This document shows, one piece after another, positions 34,057-42,766 of a DNA stretch of 64,000 nt. The position numbers and the translations under genes were made by a program. Every line of letters starts with the position of its first letter. Positions within the stretch are counted from its first letter, which is position 1. The stretch comes from a virus: positions 1 through 64,000 of IMG/VR virus record IMGVR_UViG_3300021233_000290, one strand, 5' to 3'. Below the pieces are notes generated by a model. It saw only the letters and a list, made by a program, of their open reading frames with translations, was not told where the DNA came from and ran no database searches.

Positions 34057-35860
34057 CGGATATGATTATTTTCTGATAAATTGATTGAGGGTTGTAAAAA
34101 TAAGGGAATTTGAAAAACGGTAAATTCGTAGTCTGATTAACAATCGAATCATCGGCGTTTTCATAGATAGGATTCCAAGATACAAATGATATACCATTGA
34201 AAATTTCGTTATTATCATTCACTGTTCTGATTCCAGTGACACCTTCTAAAGATAAAATTTCTGATGTTAGCTTGGAAATGTCCAATTTTTGACCTAATTT
34301 GTTATTAGAATTGTCAAAGAAATTTAGAATGACTTCCCCAACTTTCTTTTTCAAATTTTCCGAATTAACTCTAAAATTATTCGTTCTGATAATTTGTAAT
34401 TTACTAATATCTGAAATATCTTTTGAAGCTTGTGATGTTGTGAACCCGATATCAAAAGCCATGTAAACAGGATCTCTGGGGACAACTTCATGACTAATGA
34501 TTTTTCTCTTGGAAGTTTTTTCGACAATCAAGTTTTTCAATGCGTTTGATAAAAATGGTGGATAAGCACCATCTTCAGTTAATTTGAATTTCGGAACACA
34601 GAACACATTGATGTTATTAAAATCACAAGAATCTGCAAAATTGACTTGATTGATAATAACTCTGTTTGTTTTATTGGGATCGACGCATATCTTGTAGAAG
34701 TAATCAATATATTCGTTTATAAATTGTTTGTTTCCGACCGTTTTCACAGAAGTTACAACATTTGCCATCTCTTTATTCAAAAAGGCGTTATCATAGTCTT
34801 CCTCCGTTACCAATTTTAACTGAGAATTGAGATATTTAGGGACATTTTCTTTAATCTGGTCAACACTTTCAGCATTCGAAATTGCTGTGGAATTTTCAGT
34901 GTTGGTGAATGTTAGATAGGAGTTATTGGATAGATTGATGATGTTTTCCGATAAAATACTGCTCGTATCATTGTAAATTTGGTTGAATTTTGAACTATTG
35001 TAATTAAAAATTTTATTACCGTTGATGGTGTTCTTACTGATTAGTCCTTTAGTATTATCACTCAGAATATAATAGATAGCTACCTCATCACCACTTTTCA
35101 ATTTTCTACCGAAAATATCATTTCCAAATTTTACTTCGTAAAAACCATCATCATTGAGACGAACACTGTAATATCTATCACTATCATTCGCCAAAAAGAT
35201 ATTATCCAATTCTCTGTATTGATACCATTTCCCATCATCTACCTCTTTTACATACACGCTGATAGTGCCATCAGCGATGAATCTGGTATCGTTATTATCC
35301 ACTCTATTTACAACGACGATGGGAAGAGTTTCGAATTCAACACCAGTAGCGAAATAGGATGGATATTCACCAATATTACCTTGATAAAGTATCAAATTAT
35401 TTTTAATACTTTCAATATCTTGATCACCCGTGATCGTTTTTTCAAAAGTAAAATCATCTACTAATGTGTATTGAATTTTATCAACTAAAAAATAGCTATA
35501 TTTTCTTAAAGTGTAGCTCCCCACAGGTAAAGATGCTCCTGCAATACAAGAAACAGGTACCAGAGATGTTTGTTTTCCAGTGGGTTTATAACCAATTAGA
35601 TTTACAATTTTGTTAATATTTTCATATAAAGTAGCTTGGGAAAACATACTTTCCGAAGCAGTCTGATTCAAATAAAACAGAAGAACGTGATAACTATATG
35701 CGATAATATCAATGAAAGATGATATGTTACTACCTTCGTAGTTTTGATCTGTAAATTTGGAATTTTCATTCAATCTTTGGATGATGAAATCTTTCAAAGA
35801 GACAGCATCAAAATTGATGTAAGCGTTTTTCGGTAAATTATATTCCAGAGATTCTTTCAT
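34049..35860 (-). CDS. 6: Baseplate wedge protein gp6-like (J-like)
   Basis: 603 aa (T4 gp6 is 660). gp6 dimers make the central ring of the baseplate wedge. The N-terminal part NISSFIDIIAYSYHVLLFYL followed by NQTASESMFSQATLYENINK and IVNLIGYKPTG matches gp6 (T4 DIMAYNTMYNAYYVNTAVNE, then ALTKQLGYKPRS). The middle KFGNDIFGRKLKSGDEVAIY is the typical J-like baseplate motif. Late box with a 6-nt spacer. gp25 lies directly upstream, as wedge genes are grouped in T4. Confidence 0.85.
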   Translation of the reverse strand: MKESLEYNLPKNAYINFDAVSLKDFIIQRLNENSKFTDQNYEGSNISSFIDIIAYSYHVLLFYLNQTASESMFSQATLYENINKIVNLIGYKPTGKQTSLVPVSCIAGASLPVGSYTLRKYSYFLVDKIQYTLVDDFTFEKTITGDQDIESIKNNLILYQGNIGEYPSYFATGVEFETLPIVVVNRVDNNDTRFIADGTISVYVKEVDDGKWYQYRELDNIFLANDSDRYYSVRLNDDGFYEVKFGNDIFGRKLKSGDEVAIYYILSDNTKGLISKNTINGNKIFNYNSSKFNQIYNDTSSILSENIINLSNNSYLTFTNTENSTAISNAESVDQIKENVPKYLNSQLKLVTEEDYDNAFLNKEMANVVTSVKTVGNKQFINEYIDYFYKICVDPNKTNRVIINQVNFADSCDFNNINVFCVPKFKLTEDGAYPPFLSNALKNLIVEKTSKRKIISHEVVPRDPVYMAFDIGFTTSQASKDISDISKLQIIRTNNFRVNSENLKKKVGEVILNFFDNSNNKLGQKLDISKLTSEILSLEGVTGIRTVNDNNEIFNGISFVSWNPIYENADDSIVNQTTNLPFFKFPYFYNPQSIYQKIIISDE

Positions 35861-35866
35861 TTTAAT

Positions 35867-35873
35867 TATTTAG
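35867..35873 (-). promoter_or_regulatory. Late promoter box for gp6
   Basis: CTAAATA on the minus strand with a 6-nt spacer, ATG 35860. It overlaps the gp25 stop. Confidence 0.55.
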
Positions 35874-36355
35874 AGTATCGAATACCCGTTTGTGTTTAAT
35901 TTCGACTTAATAGACAAGTCAGTAATATTCAAACTGGGGACATTTATCTGTAAATAGATTTCATATTCATTATTATCTGGTTCAGCCAAAATTCTTAAAT
36001 CTTTAATAGATATTCTTGGTTCCATTTTTGGAAGCTTGTTGATAATATCATCTTTGATTACTTCGGCTGTATATTTGTTGATAGGTTCGAATAAAAAACG
36101 CCTCAAATCAATACCGAAAGTAGGATTTAATATTTTTTGCCCTGGTGATGTGGTGAAACAATTGGCGATACTATTTTTTATCGACTCAATATCGAAAATA
36201 GCTTGAACATCTTTCAATTTTTCCTTTCTGTTTAATTGATTATTGAAAAAGTATTGAGGTTCTAAATCAAAATTGATATCCTTGTAAAGATAACCGTTTT
36301 CAGTGGATTTTTGATCCATTTCACTTTTTTTAAGAGATGTTATCTTTATGCTCAT
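35870..36355 (-). CDS. 25: Baseplate wedge protein gp25-like
   Basis: 161 aa from ATG 36355 (MSIKIT), against 132 in T4. gp25 has a lysozyme-like fold, sits at the sheath-baseplate contact and joins gp6 and gp53 in the wedge core. IKNSIANCFTTSPGQKILNP followed by TFGIDLRRFLFEP is the family signature. The longer reading beginning at 36388 translates its own promoter and part of the divergent one, so it is rejected. Confidence 0.88.
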   Translation of the reverse strand: MSIKITSLKKSEMDQKSTENGYLYKDINFDLEPQYFFNNQLNRKEKLKDVQAIFDIESIKNSIANCFTTSPGQKILNPTFGIDLRRFLFEPINKYTAEVIKDDIINKLPKMEPRISIKDLRILAEPDNNEYEIYLQINVPSLNITDLSIKSKLNTNGYSIL

Positions 36356-36360
36356 ACAAT

Positions 36361-36367
36361 TATTTAG
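36361..36367 (-). promoter_or_regulatory. Late promoter box for gp25 operon
   Basis: CTAAATA on the minus strand, spacer ATTGT (5 nt), ATG 36355. Seven bases from the divergent box at 36375. Confidence 0.7.
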
Positions 36368-36374
36368 GTAAATG

Positions 36375-36381
36375 TTAAATA
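36375..36381 (+). promoter_or_regulatory. Late promoter box for the repeat fibre gene
   Basis: TTAAATA, spacer ATAAC, ATG 36387, within the short inverted repeat TGTTA-AATAA-TAACA. Confidence 0.7.
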
Positions 36382-36386
36382 ATAAC

Positions 36387-38675
36387 ATGCCAAAGATTTC
36401 TCAATATGTTCCTGCGTCAACACCATTATCTGGTGGTGAAGTCATTATTCTCAATCAAAACGGGACCACATTCAACACCACTCTTAACACGGTTAAAGAT
36501 TATATGGGTCCAAATGGATCTGATGTTTCAACTTTATCAGCTAATTGGGAAAATACCTCAACAACTTTTAGAGCGAATTCGGCTAATTGGGAAAATACCA
36601 CGACAACTTTTAGAGCGAATTCGGCTAATTTTGCTAGAATTGACCAACCTAATACATTTTCTTGTGATCAAATTTTTTCAAGTGGTAATATTTTTTTAGG
36701 AGGTGGATTACCATCAGTGGCAATTAGAAATCGAGGAAATTGTGGAGTCACAATTGGTTATGACGTTGGCGTTCCTTCTAATAATACATTTTTAGTTGGT
36801 AATTGTGCTGGTAATTTGGCTACAAATGCGTGTCACTCTAATTTTTTAGGTAATAATAGTGGTAATTCTGCCACAAACGCTTTCTTTTCTAATTTCTCAG
36901 GTTGTAATGCTGGTCTTTCAGCCACAAATGCTAATAACTCTAATTTCTTAGGTCGAAATGCTGGTCGCCTTGCTACAAATGCGTGTCATTCTAATTTCTC
37001 GGGTTGTAATACTGGGTGTAATGCTAGAAATGCTAGCTTTTCCAATTTCTTTGGTTATAATGCTGGATGTAACGCTACAAACGCCAGCAGTTCTAATTTC
37101 TTAGGTTCTAGTTCTGGTCGAAATTCTACAAATGCTCGTAATTCTAATTTTTTAGGTGCTGGCACTGGTAGAAACGCCATAAATGCTTGTTTTTCCAATT
37201 TCATAGGTAATTATTCTGGTTATGGTGCTACAAATGCTTTTTCTTCTAACTTCTTAGGTGGTAATTCTGGTTATTATGCTAATAACTCATCATATTCAAA
37301 TTTCTTAGGTTATAACACTGGTAGGAGTGCTACAAATGCATGTCATTCTAATTTCTTGGGATTGTATTCTGGTTGTGCTGCTGCAAATGCTTCCTTTTCT
37401 AACTTCTTAGGTAGATGCTCTGGTCGTTCTGCGACAAATGCTAACAACTCCAATTTTTTTGGTAGATACGCTGGTTTTATATCCACAAATGCGTGTCATT
37501 CTAATTTCTCAGGTTATAATGCTGGTCGAAGTGCTGCAAATGCTAATAACTCTAATTTCTTGGGTTCTAATGCTGGATGTAATGCCACGAGTGCTAATAA
37601 TTCTAATTTTTTAGGTAATGGTGCTGGTCAAAATTCTACAAATGCTTGTTTTTCTAATTTCTTAGGTAATAGTGCTGGGCGAAATTCTGCGTGTGCGGTC
37701 AATTCCAATTTCTTAGGTAATAATGCTGGTTTTAGTGCTGCAAGTGCTAATAACTCTAATTTCTTAGGTAATAATGCTGGTTGCGGTGCTGCAAGTGCTA
37801 ATAACTCTAATTTCTTAGGTCAAAGAGCTGGTTATAATGCTGCAAATGCTTGTAGCTCTAATTTCTTAGGTAATAATGCTGGTTGCGGTGCTGTAAGTGC
37901 TAATAACTCTAATTTCTTAGGTAATAATGCTGGTTGCGGTGCAACAAATGCTAATAATTCCAATTTCTTAGGTAATAATGCTGGTTTTAGTGCAACAAAT
38001 TCTAATAACTCTAATTTCTTAGGTAATAATGCTGGTTGCGGTGCTGCAAATGCTTGTAGCTCTAATTTCTTAGGTAATAATGCTGGTTGCGGTGCTGCAA
38101 GTGCTAATAATTCCAATTTCTTAGGTAATAATGCTGGATGTAATGCCACGAGTGCTTGTTTTTCCAATTTCATGGGTAATAATGCTGGATGTAATGCGAC
38201 AAATGCTCGTTATTCCAATTTCATGGGTCGAAATGCTGGATTAAATGCTACAAATGCTTTTTATTCCAATTTCTTTGGAAATAGTGCTGGTGGTAATGCT
38301 GCAAGTGCTAATAACTCCAATTTCTTGGGTCGAAATGCTGGATGTAATGCTAACGCATCATGTGAATCGATTTTCATCGGAAACAATACAGGTAATAACA
38401 GTTGCAATAGTTGCGCTTCTGTCTTTATTGGAAGTTTTGCAAATGAAAATATTTTCAACTCTCAACGTGCAATTGCAATCGGTGCTTGTTCTAGAGCGAG
38501 TAGCTGCGGTGTTGCATTAGGTTGGGGTGCTACGGTCACAACTAATAATTTAGCCTTTGGAAGTACTAACGCGCCATTACAAGTTGCACCTGGACAAACC
38601 CTTTCAACTTCATTGAGTAGCTTATTCACCATCGTGAATGGTGTGTGTTTCAGAATCCCATTGTTAGCTCCTTAA
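36387..38675 (+). CDS. Long tail-fibre protein with thirty 17-residue repeats
   Basis: 762 aa. The N-terminal ~150 residues (PKISQYVPASTPLSGGEVII, then an attachment and helix-like part with two copies of NWENTSTTFRANSA-type repeats) lead into 30 copies of a 17-residue unit (consensus SNFLGNNAGCGATNANN), forming a beta-solenoid or trimeric fibre like the YadA head. The C-terminal part has AIAIGACSRASSCGVALGWG, the AIAIG motif of YadA-type adhesin heads, then a short cap. It probably binds the host surface. Its 3' end overlaps the convergent sulfotransferase by 12 nt. The number of Cys residues is unusual for a fibre. Confidence 0.8.
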   Translation: MPKISQYVPASTPLSGGEVIILNQNGTTFNTTLNTVKDYMGPNGSDVSTLSANWENTSTTFRANSANWENTTTTFRANSANFARIDQPNTFSCDQIFSSGNIFLGGGLPSVAIRNRGNCGVTIGYDVGVPSNNTFLVGNCAGNLATNACHSNFLGNNSGNSATNAFFSNFSGCNAGLSATNANNSNFLGRNAGRLATNACHSNFSGCNTGCNARNASFSNFFGYNAGCNATNASSSNFLGSSSGRNSTNARNSNFLGAGTGRNAINACFSNFIGNYSGYGATNAFSSNFLGGNSGYYANNSSYSNFLGYNTGRSATNACHSNFLGLYSGCAAANASFSNFLGRCSGRSATNANNSNFFGRYAGFISTNACHSNFSGYNAGRSAANANNSNFLGSNAGCNATSANNSNFLGNGAGQNSTNACFSNFLGNSAGRNSACAVNSNFLGNNAGFSAASANNSNFLGNNAGCGAASANNSNFLGQRAGYNAANACSSNFLGNNAGCGAVSANNSNFLGNNAGCGATNANNSNFLGNNAGFSATNSNNSNFLGNNAGCGAANACSSNFLGNNAGCGAASANNSNFLGNNAGCNATSACFSNFMGNNAGCNATNARYSNFMGRNAGLNATNAFYSNFFGNSAGGNAASANNSNFLGRNAGCNANASCESIFIGNNTGNNSCNSCASVFIGSFANENIFNSQRAIAIGACSRASSCGVALGWGATVTTNNLAFGSTNAPLQVAPGQTLSTSLSSLFTIVNGVCFRIPLLAP
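36837..38366 (+). repeat. 30 tandem 51-bp units in the fibre gene
   Basis: The SNF codons start at 36837 and recur to 38316, a distance of 1479 bp or exactly 29 x 51, so no indel interrupts the series. The units from about 37700 to 38130 are nearly identical in DNA (TCTAATTTCTTAGGTAATAA core), while earlier ones have diverged, suggesting recent expansion at the 3' side. Confidence 0.9.
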
Positions 38676-39458
38676 AAAATTGTAATTAATATTTGCAAAT
38701 TGATCATAGAGAGAACCCAACACTTCTCTACTATCATCTTTTTGCGGTTTCACTACTGAGCGGATAGTATGAAGATCTGTAAATCCGTGTTCAGCATCGT
38801 TTTCAATGGTGTATTGTTGAACATTGTGGAAATCGTGATGATAAGATTTTTTTCCTAAAAAGTTATATACTCGATTCATTACGGTTTCAGGTGAACTCGT
38901 CAATTCGACATAATCAACAAAATGGAATTTATGTTTGTGTCCTCTGAAAAAAGCATCTTGAATACTGTTAAAAGTTCCACCGATCAAGCCGTTTGCAGCC
39001 ATCCAATTATTGACTCTATCTTCAATCGTGTTCATACCATCACCTCTAAGCATAGGACTTTCAATATTCTTAATTTCTTTCCGATACAATTTTTCCATTG
39101 ACGAAATTATCTGAACAATTGGTCTGACGGTTGTGATAATTTTAACTTCTTTTTCCAAAGCTAGTTCAATCAATTCGATATTACTAGCCCATCCTCTTGA
39201 TTTATTAAACACGATTGGTCTGTCTGTATCGGAATGATAAGACTGGAATAAATCTTTAATAATTCTTAATTGTTTTTTAGGAGCTTCAGATGCTTTGATA
39301 ATAGGATTCGTCTTCCAAAATTGGTGGATACCAACTATCAATTCTGATAAACCGCTTGTTGGCGTGACATGGAATTCGGGATTTTGTGCTAAAATGTTAC
39401 AAAAAAGTGTCGAACCAGAACGTGGCATACCATTGATGAAGAATATTTCTTTTTCCAT
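38664..39458 (-). CDS. Sulfotransferase-like protein
   Basis: 264 aa from ATG 39458. FFINGMPRSGSTLFCNILAQ (residues 6-25) is the 5'-phosphosulfate loop of PAPS-dependent sulfotransferases, and PIVFNKSRGWASNIELIELA, then KIITTVRPIVQIISSMEKLY supplies the 3'-phosphate Arg/Ser (TVRP...SS). It would move sulfate from PAPS onto a sugar, protein or lipid. It lies between the fibre gene and a glycosyltransferase, which suggests modification of the fibre or of host surface sugars. The longer reading from 39491 includes the promoter and is rejected. Confidence 0.78.
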   Translation of the reverse strand: MEKEIFFINGMPRSGSTLFCNILAQNPEFHVTPTSGLSELIVGIHQFWKTNPIIKASEAPKKQLRIIKDLFQSYHSDTDRPIVFNKSRGWASNIELIELALEKEVKIITTVRPIVQIISSMEKLYRKEIKNIESPMLRGDGMNTIEDRVNNWMAANGLIGGTFNSIQDAFFRGHKHKFHFVDYVELTSSPETVMNRVYNFLGKKSYHHDFHNVQQYTIENDAEHGFTDLHTIRSVVKPQKDDSREVLGSLYDQFANINYNFLRS

Positions 39459-39463
39459 GTAAG

Positions 39464-39470
39464 CATTTAG
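39464..39470 (-). promoter_or_regulatory. Variant late promoter box for the sulfotransferase
   Basis: CTAAATG on the minus strand, spacer CTTAC (5 nt), ATG 39458. The last base departs from consensus. Confidence 0.5.
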
Positions 39471-39493
39471 TATTGCATTTATTTTTTGCAAGT

Positions 39494-39500
39494 GTAAATA
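39494..39500 (+). promoter_or_regulatory. Late promoter box for the GT9 gene
   Basis: GTAAATA, spacer CGATC (5 nt), ATG 39506. Divergent from the sulfotransferase box 23 bp away. Confidence 0.6.
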
Positions 39501-39505
39501 CGATC

Positions 39506-40390
39506 ATGCAAGCTTTATTTCATATTACGGGTGGTTTGGGTAAACACGTTGCCGCAACAAGCGTAATTAATTCTTATAAGTTCAAATTTCCCGACGAAGA
39601 GATTATCGTATCTAGTGCTTATCCTGATGTTTTTGAGAAAAATCCAAATGTTAAAGAATCTTTAGATATCAATAATCTTCAATATTTTTATAAAAATTAC
39701 ATAAACAAAAAAGATGTAAAAATCTTTGCTCAAGAACCATATAGAGAGACCTCGCACATCTCGAAACAAAAACATCTCATTCAAACGTGGTGTGAAATGG
39801 TTGGGACTGAACAATATTTCCAACCATCGTTAAACATTGGTTTCAGGGAACATGAAATTATCTCCAGACAATTTATTAATGAGAAGCCGATTTTAATATT
39901 CCAACCTTTTGGTGGTATTAATTCCAATTTACCTTATAATTGGGCGAGAGATATTCACCCTTCGGTTGCACAATCTATTGTTAATATGTTAGCTGACAAA
40001 TATAATATTCTCTACATTTGCAACCCATATCACCCAGCTCTCAATAATTGCCACAGGATCGATAACAGATTATCATTCGGAGAGTTAGTTTCTTTAGTCG
40101 GTATTTCTGATAAGAGATTTTTAATTGATTCATCAATCCAACATATCGCTGCTGCGATAGGAAAACCATCTATCGTGGTTTGGAATGTGACATCACCAGA
40201 AATATTTGGTTATAATATGCATGATAATATTACCAGTCCTGTTGATTATAGTGATGGTCACAGAAAATCCTATTTATTCGATTATGAAATTGCTGGAATA
40301 CCAGCAGAATGCCCAGTTTCAAATTATATGAACATGTTTGATATGGATCAAATTCTCGATTCGATAAAATATCTTTTAGATGATAAATAA
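39506..40390 (+). CDS. Family 9 (heptosyltransferase-like) glycosyltransferase
   Basis: 294 aa. ALFHITGGLGKHVAATSVIN, then FPDEEIIVSSAYPDVFEKNP is the N-terminal Rossmann half of GT9/heptosyltransferases (the GGLGK loop), and LIFQPFGGINSNLPYNWARD with FLIDSSIQHIAAAIGKPSIV is the donor half, including the D-S-x-x-H-x-A-A motif. It would transfer a sugar in the host cytoplasm. The longer frame from 39473 includes the promoter and is not used. Followed directly by a structural gene. Together with the sulfotransferase it forms a surface-modification pair. Confidence 0.75.
   Translation: MQALFHITGGLGKHVAATSVINSYKFKFPDEEIIVSSAYPDVFEKNPNVKESLDINNLQYFYKNYINKKDVKIFAQEPYRETSHISKQKHLIQTWCEMVGTEQYFQPSLNIGFREHEIISRQFINEKPILIFQPFGGINSNLPYNWARDIHPSVAQSIVNMLADKYNILYICNPYHPALNNCHRIDNRLSFGELVSLVGISDKRFLIDSSIQHIAAAIGKPSIVVWNVTSPEIFGYNMHDNITSPVDYSDGHRKSYLFDYEIAGIPAECPVSNYMNMFDMDQILDSIKYLLDDK
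40383..40389 (+). promoter_or_regulatory. Late promoter box for the 126-aa gene
   Basis: ATAAATA, spacer ATAAT (5 nt), ATG 40395. It lies over the end of the glycosyltransferase gene. Confidence 0.6.
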
Positions 40391-40394
40391 TAAT

Positions 40395-40775
40395 ATGTCA
40401 ATACTAAATGATAATAAATTACCACAATCGGAAGAATTAACTTCTGAACAACTAGAGCAAAGAAAACAAGCTAGATTGAATTACAAAGTCAATTCTATTT
40501 TGAATATTGCTAGAGAAACATACAATAGCTTGGTCAATGTTCAACGAGAAGGTATAGATATGCTATGGCATGATGATATCTTAACACCGCAGGAAATTTG
40601 TGATGGTCTTGGAGAAAATGCTGTTAAAGTTTTCGAATTTCATGGTGCGTTGACACAATTTGTTCAAACTTTAGCAAACAATGCTCAAATCGAAGTTGAT
40701 TTGAAATATCCAACAAATTCTTTCACTGAATTGAGTGGTAATATCGTTGTTAGTGACCAACCATACGAAGTATAA
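40395..40775 (+). CDS. Late protein of unknown function, 126 aa
   Basis: Helical N-terminal two-thirds (LTSEQLEQRKQARLNYKVNS, then EICDGLGENAVKVFEFHGAL) and a short beta end. No family recognised. Promoter and place at the start of the head-neck gene block make it a virion or assembly protein. An ATG reading from 40380 (MINNN) is the promoter. Confidence 0.65.
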   Translation: MSILNDNKLPQSEELTSEQLEQRKQARLNYKVNSILNIARETYNSLVNVQREGIDMLWHDDILTPQEICDGLGENAVKVFEFHGALTQFVQTLANNAQIEVDLKYPTNSFTELSGNIVVSDQPYEV

Positions 40776-40778
40776 TTT

Positions 40779-41834
40779 ATGAAAAAACAACCAACATTAG
40801 GGGATATTTACGGTAGCATGTTGAAAAGTGTTAAGGTGGTAAATGAAAGCGCGGAGGAAAATATTAATAAATCTAAGAAAAAAATTAACACGCCTAAAAA
40901 TGCGTTTTCTGATAAAAATTCTCCGATTAAAGGTGGACCGACATCTGCTGATGGATTCCATAAAGCTCTGAATGATGATTATTGTGGATGTGAAGAAGAA
41001 GATGAAGAACGCTTTGATAGAAAATATGATAGAATCAATGAATTGGAAAAACAAATAAAAGATCCAAATATTTCAGAGAAAAAGAAAGAAGGTTTGGAGA
41101 TGGCATTGAAAAAATTAAAATCTGATTTGCAAAGAGAAGAAGCAGAAGAAAATATTGTGGAAGAATCTAAAAAAATTGCGAGGGAAAGACTAAATACTTT
41201 TATGATGAAAAAATCTACATTTGATAAATTGTTTGAATCTGTGATGGGTGGTAACTTCGATCAACAAGAAGACGCTCAAGAAGATGCTGCTTTGGGTCTC
41301 AGCGATGCACCTACTGATGACGAATTTGGTGATGACGAATTTGGTGATGACGAAGGTGAGCAAATCACAGTTACTTTGGATCGTGCAGTTGCACAACAAT
41401 TATGTGATATTCTTCAAGCTGCTATGGGCGGTGGTGAAGAAGACTTCGGTGATGAAGGCGACGATCTCGATTTCGAAGTTGGAGATGATGAAATGGAAGA
41501 TGAAGAAAGTGACTTGTATGACGATGAAGAGGAATACGATGAAGAGGAATACGATGAAGACGAAGAAAGCACTTTCCCCACTGACAAAGTTGGTAATGAT
41601 GGAACCATCGGTGCTAAAAATTCCAAAGACGGTTTACACCGATTGCAAGGTAAATCCAACAAAGTAGGTGGTCGTCCACAACCAAAAGGTCAAGGAACCA
41701 AAGTAACTGGAACCACTGATAAAGTTGGTAACGATGGTGATTACGGTCATGCTATCCATAGCGGAAAACAACCAGACATGGGTAAACAAAATAAAGTGTC
41801 CGATTTGCGTCCAGCAGAAGATTACTTCCGCTAA
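40779..41834 (+). CDS. Acidic, repeat-containing late protein (candidate core or packaged protein)
   Basis: 351 aa. A basic helical first half has two prohead-protease-like sites (KVVNES at about residue 18, and STFDKLFESVMGG at about 150). A very acidic second half (DDEFGDDEFGDDEGEQITV, then EEYDEEEYDEDEE) is made of short direct repeats, and the end has two copies of DKVGNDG plus GK-rich repeats. This pattern is like scaffold or internal head proteins. No alignment with T4 gp22 can be claimed. A strong terminator follows the gene. Confidence 0.65.
   Translation: MKKQPTLGDIYGSMLKSVKVVNESAEENINKSKKKINTPKNAFSDKNSPIKGGPTSADGFHKALNDDYCGCEEEDEERFDRKYDRINELEKQIKDPNISEKKKEGLEMALKKLKSDLQREEAEENIVEESKKIARERLNTFMMKKSTFDKLFESVMGGNFDQQEDAQEDAALGLSDAPTDDEFGDDEFGDDEGEQITVTLDRAVAQQLCDILQAAMGGGEEDFGDEGDDLDFEVGDDEMEDEESDLYDDEEEYDEEEYDEDEESTFPTDKVGNDGTIGAKNSKDGLHRLQGKSNKVGGRPQPKGQGTKVTGTTDKVGNDGDYGHAIHSGKQPDMGKQNKVSDLRPAEDYFR
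41316..41357 (+). repeat. 15-bp tandem repeat encoding DDEFG
   Basis: GATGACGAATTTGGT is repeated twice plus a partial third copy, in frame. Confidence 0.8.
41523..41565 (+). repeat. 15-bp tandem repeat encoding DEEEY
   Basis: GATGAAGAGGAATAC occurs twice with a partial third copy, in frame in the same gene. Confidence 0.8.
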
Positions 41835-41863
41835 TAATTTCTGACAGAAAAAATAAACTCAAG

Positions 41864-41896
41864 AAGCGGGGATCGTGGTGATTCCCGCTTTTTTTC
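41864..41896 (+). terminator. Rho-independent terminator after the acidic protein gene
   Basis: Stem AAGCGGG (41864-41870) with CCCGCTT (41884-41890), a 13-nt loop, then a T run. It stops transcription just before the next late box at 41898. Confidence 0.85.
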
Positions 41897-41897
41897 G

Positions 41898-41904
41898 TTA
41901 AATA
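41898..41904 (+). promoter_or_regulatory. Late promoter box for the neck gene operon
   Basis: TTAAATA, spacer GTAAT (5 nt), ATG 41910. It lies at the end of the terminator. Confidence 0.7.
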
Positions 41905-41909
41905 GTAAT

Positions 41910-42764
41910 ATGCAGTCCTTTCTTGAATTTTTCAAAAATCATATTTTGAAAGAGAACACATCTTTAGATGATGTGATATATGTAGTAGCGGATATAAAAA
42001 CAAAAGAAGTTGTTTGGAGAGGTCCATACTCTAAGAGAAAATACGGTAAAAGAGTTAGAGATAAAAGAAATATAGAATACGGTGCTGAAAGATATGTTTT
42101 CAGAAAAGAAGAAACATCGCCCATTTTAGAATACCGCCATAAAGATTCTTTTGGTGGTATCAAACAATCATTACATGCGAATAATAAAAAGGGTGGAAAT
42201 ATCACTCGTGATCCTTTGAAGAGAAAAATACCATGGGTTGTAGGACCTTATAAAAAAATTAGAAATGCTGGAGAAGTCTTAATTGGTGATGATTTAATAA
42301 AAGAATTGGGTTCAATGGGTGGTGTGGAATTTGAAGATGGTAAGGAAATTAAAAGAAAAAATTCTAATCAAATTTTGAAATTGTTTACCAATCTCCATGG
42401 TCAACAGTGTGGAAAAATCGTAGAAATTAAAGAATCGGTGCAGGGTGTATTACTCACTAGAGAACTCGCGGATAAAATCGCTACAAATTTAATCGAGGGT
42501 GGTATTACGAGAAAAGGAACGATGAGAATGACTGCTGAGATTTGTGGTGTTCCTGAATCTGCTGTGAGAAGCGTGAAATCTTATTTATTGAACGGTGTCA
42601 AAGGTCATAGCAATCCTGATATGATGATCGACAGAAATGCTGATATGATTATTAAAGGTTGGGATGATGATAAGGTGGGTGTTGGTAAAGTGTTTAAGGG
42701 TGAAATTCCCGATGACATGGCAAAAGGTGAAGAAATATATCGGAAAATGAAAGGAGGATATTGA
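41910..42764 (+). CDS. Late protein before gp14, unknown (gene 13 position)
   Basis: 284 aa. MQSFLEFFKNHILKENTSLD resembles capsid-targeting leaders, with L-K-E followed by N. Then come a basic strand region (EVVWRGPYSKRKYGKRVRDK) and a helical end. T4 gene 13 precedes gene 14, so this is at the place of gp13, but the sequence does not obviously match and the N-terminus looks more like a packaged protein. Its stop is just ahead of the next ATG. No membrane or enzyme motif. Confidence 0.6.
   Translation: MQSFLEFFKNHILKENTSLDDVIYVVADIKTKEVVWRGPYSKRKYGKRVRDKRNIEYGAERYVFRKEETSPILEYRHKDSFGGIKQSLHANNKKGGNITRDPLKRKIPWVVGPYKKIRNAGEVLIGDDLIKELGSMGGVEFEDGKEIKRKNSNQILKLFTNLHGQQCGKIVEIKESVQGVLLTRELADKIATNLIEGGITRKGTMRMTAEICGVPESAVRSVKSYLLNGVKGHSNPDMMIDRNADMIIKGWDDDKVGVGKVFKGEIPDDMAKGEEIYRKMKGGY
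42751..42757 (+). promoter_or_regulatory. Strong Shine-Dalgarno site for gp14
   Basis: AAGGAGG with 9 nt to ATG 42767. It decides the start against the in-frame TTG at 42761. It contrasts with the first genes of late units, which have no room for such a site. Confidence 0.8.
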
Positions 42765-42766
42765 TT

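Noticed and set aside
37832-38173. Minus-strand repetitive frame within the fibre gene
   Set aside because: Antisense shadow of the 51-bp repeats; the periodicity keeps several frames open.
36837-38366. Repeat array as a CRISPR candidate
   Set aside because: Units are contiguous, have no spacers and are in frame in a long gene.
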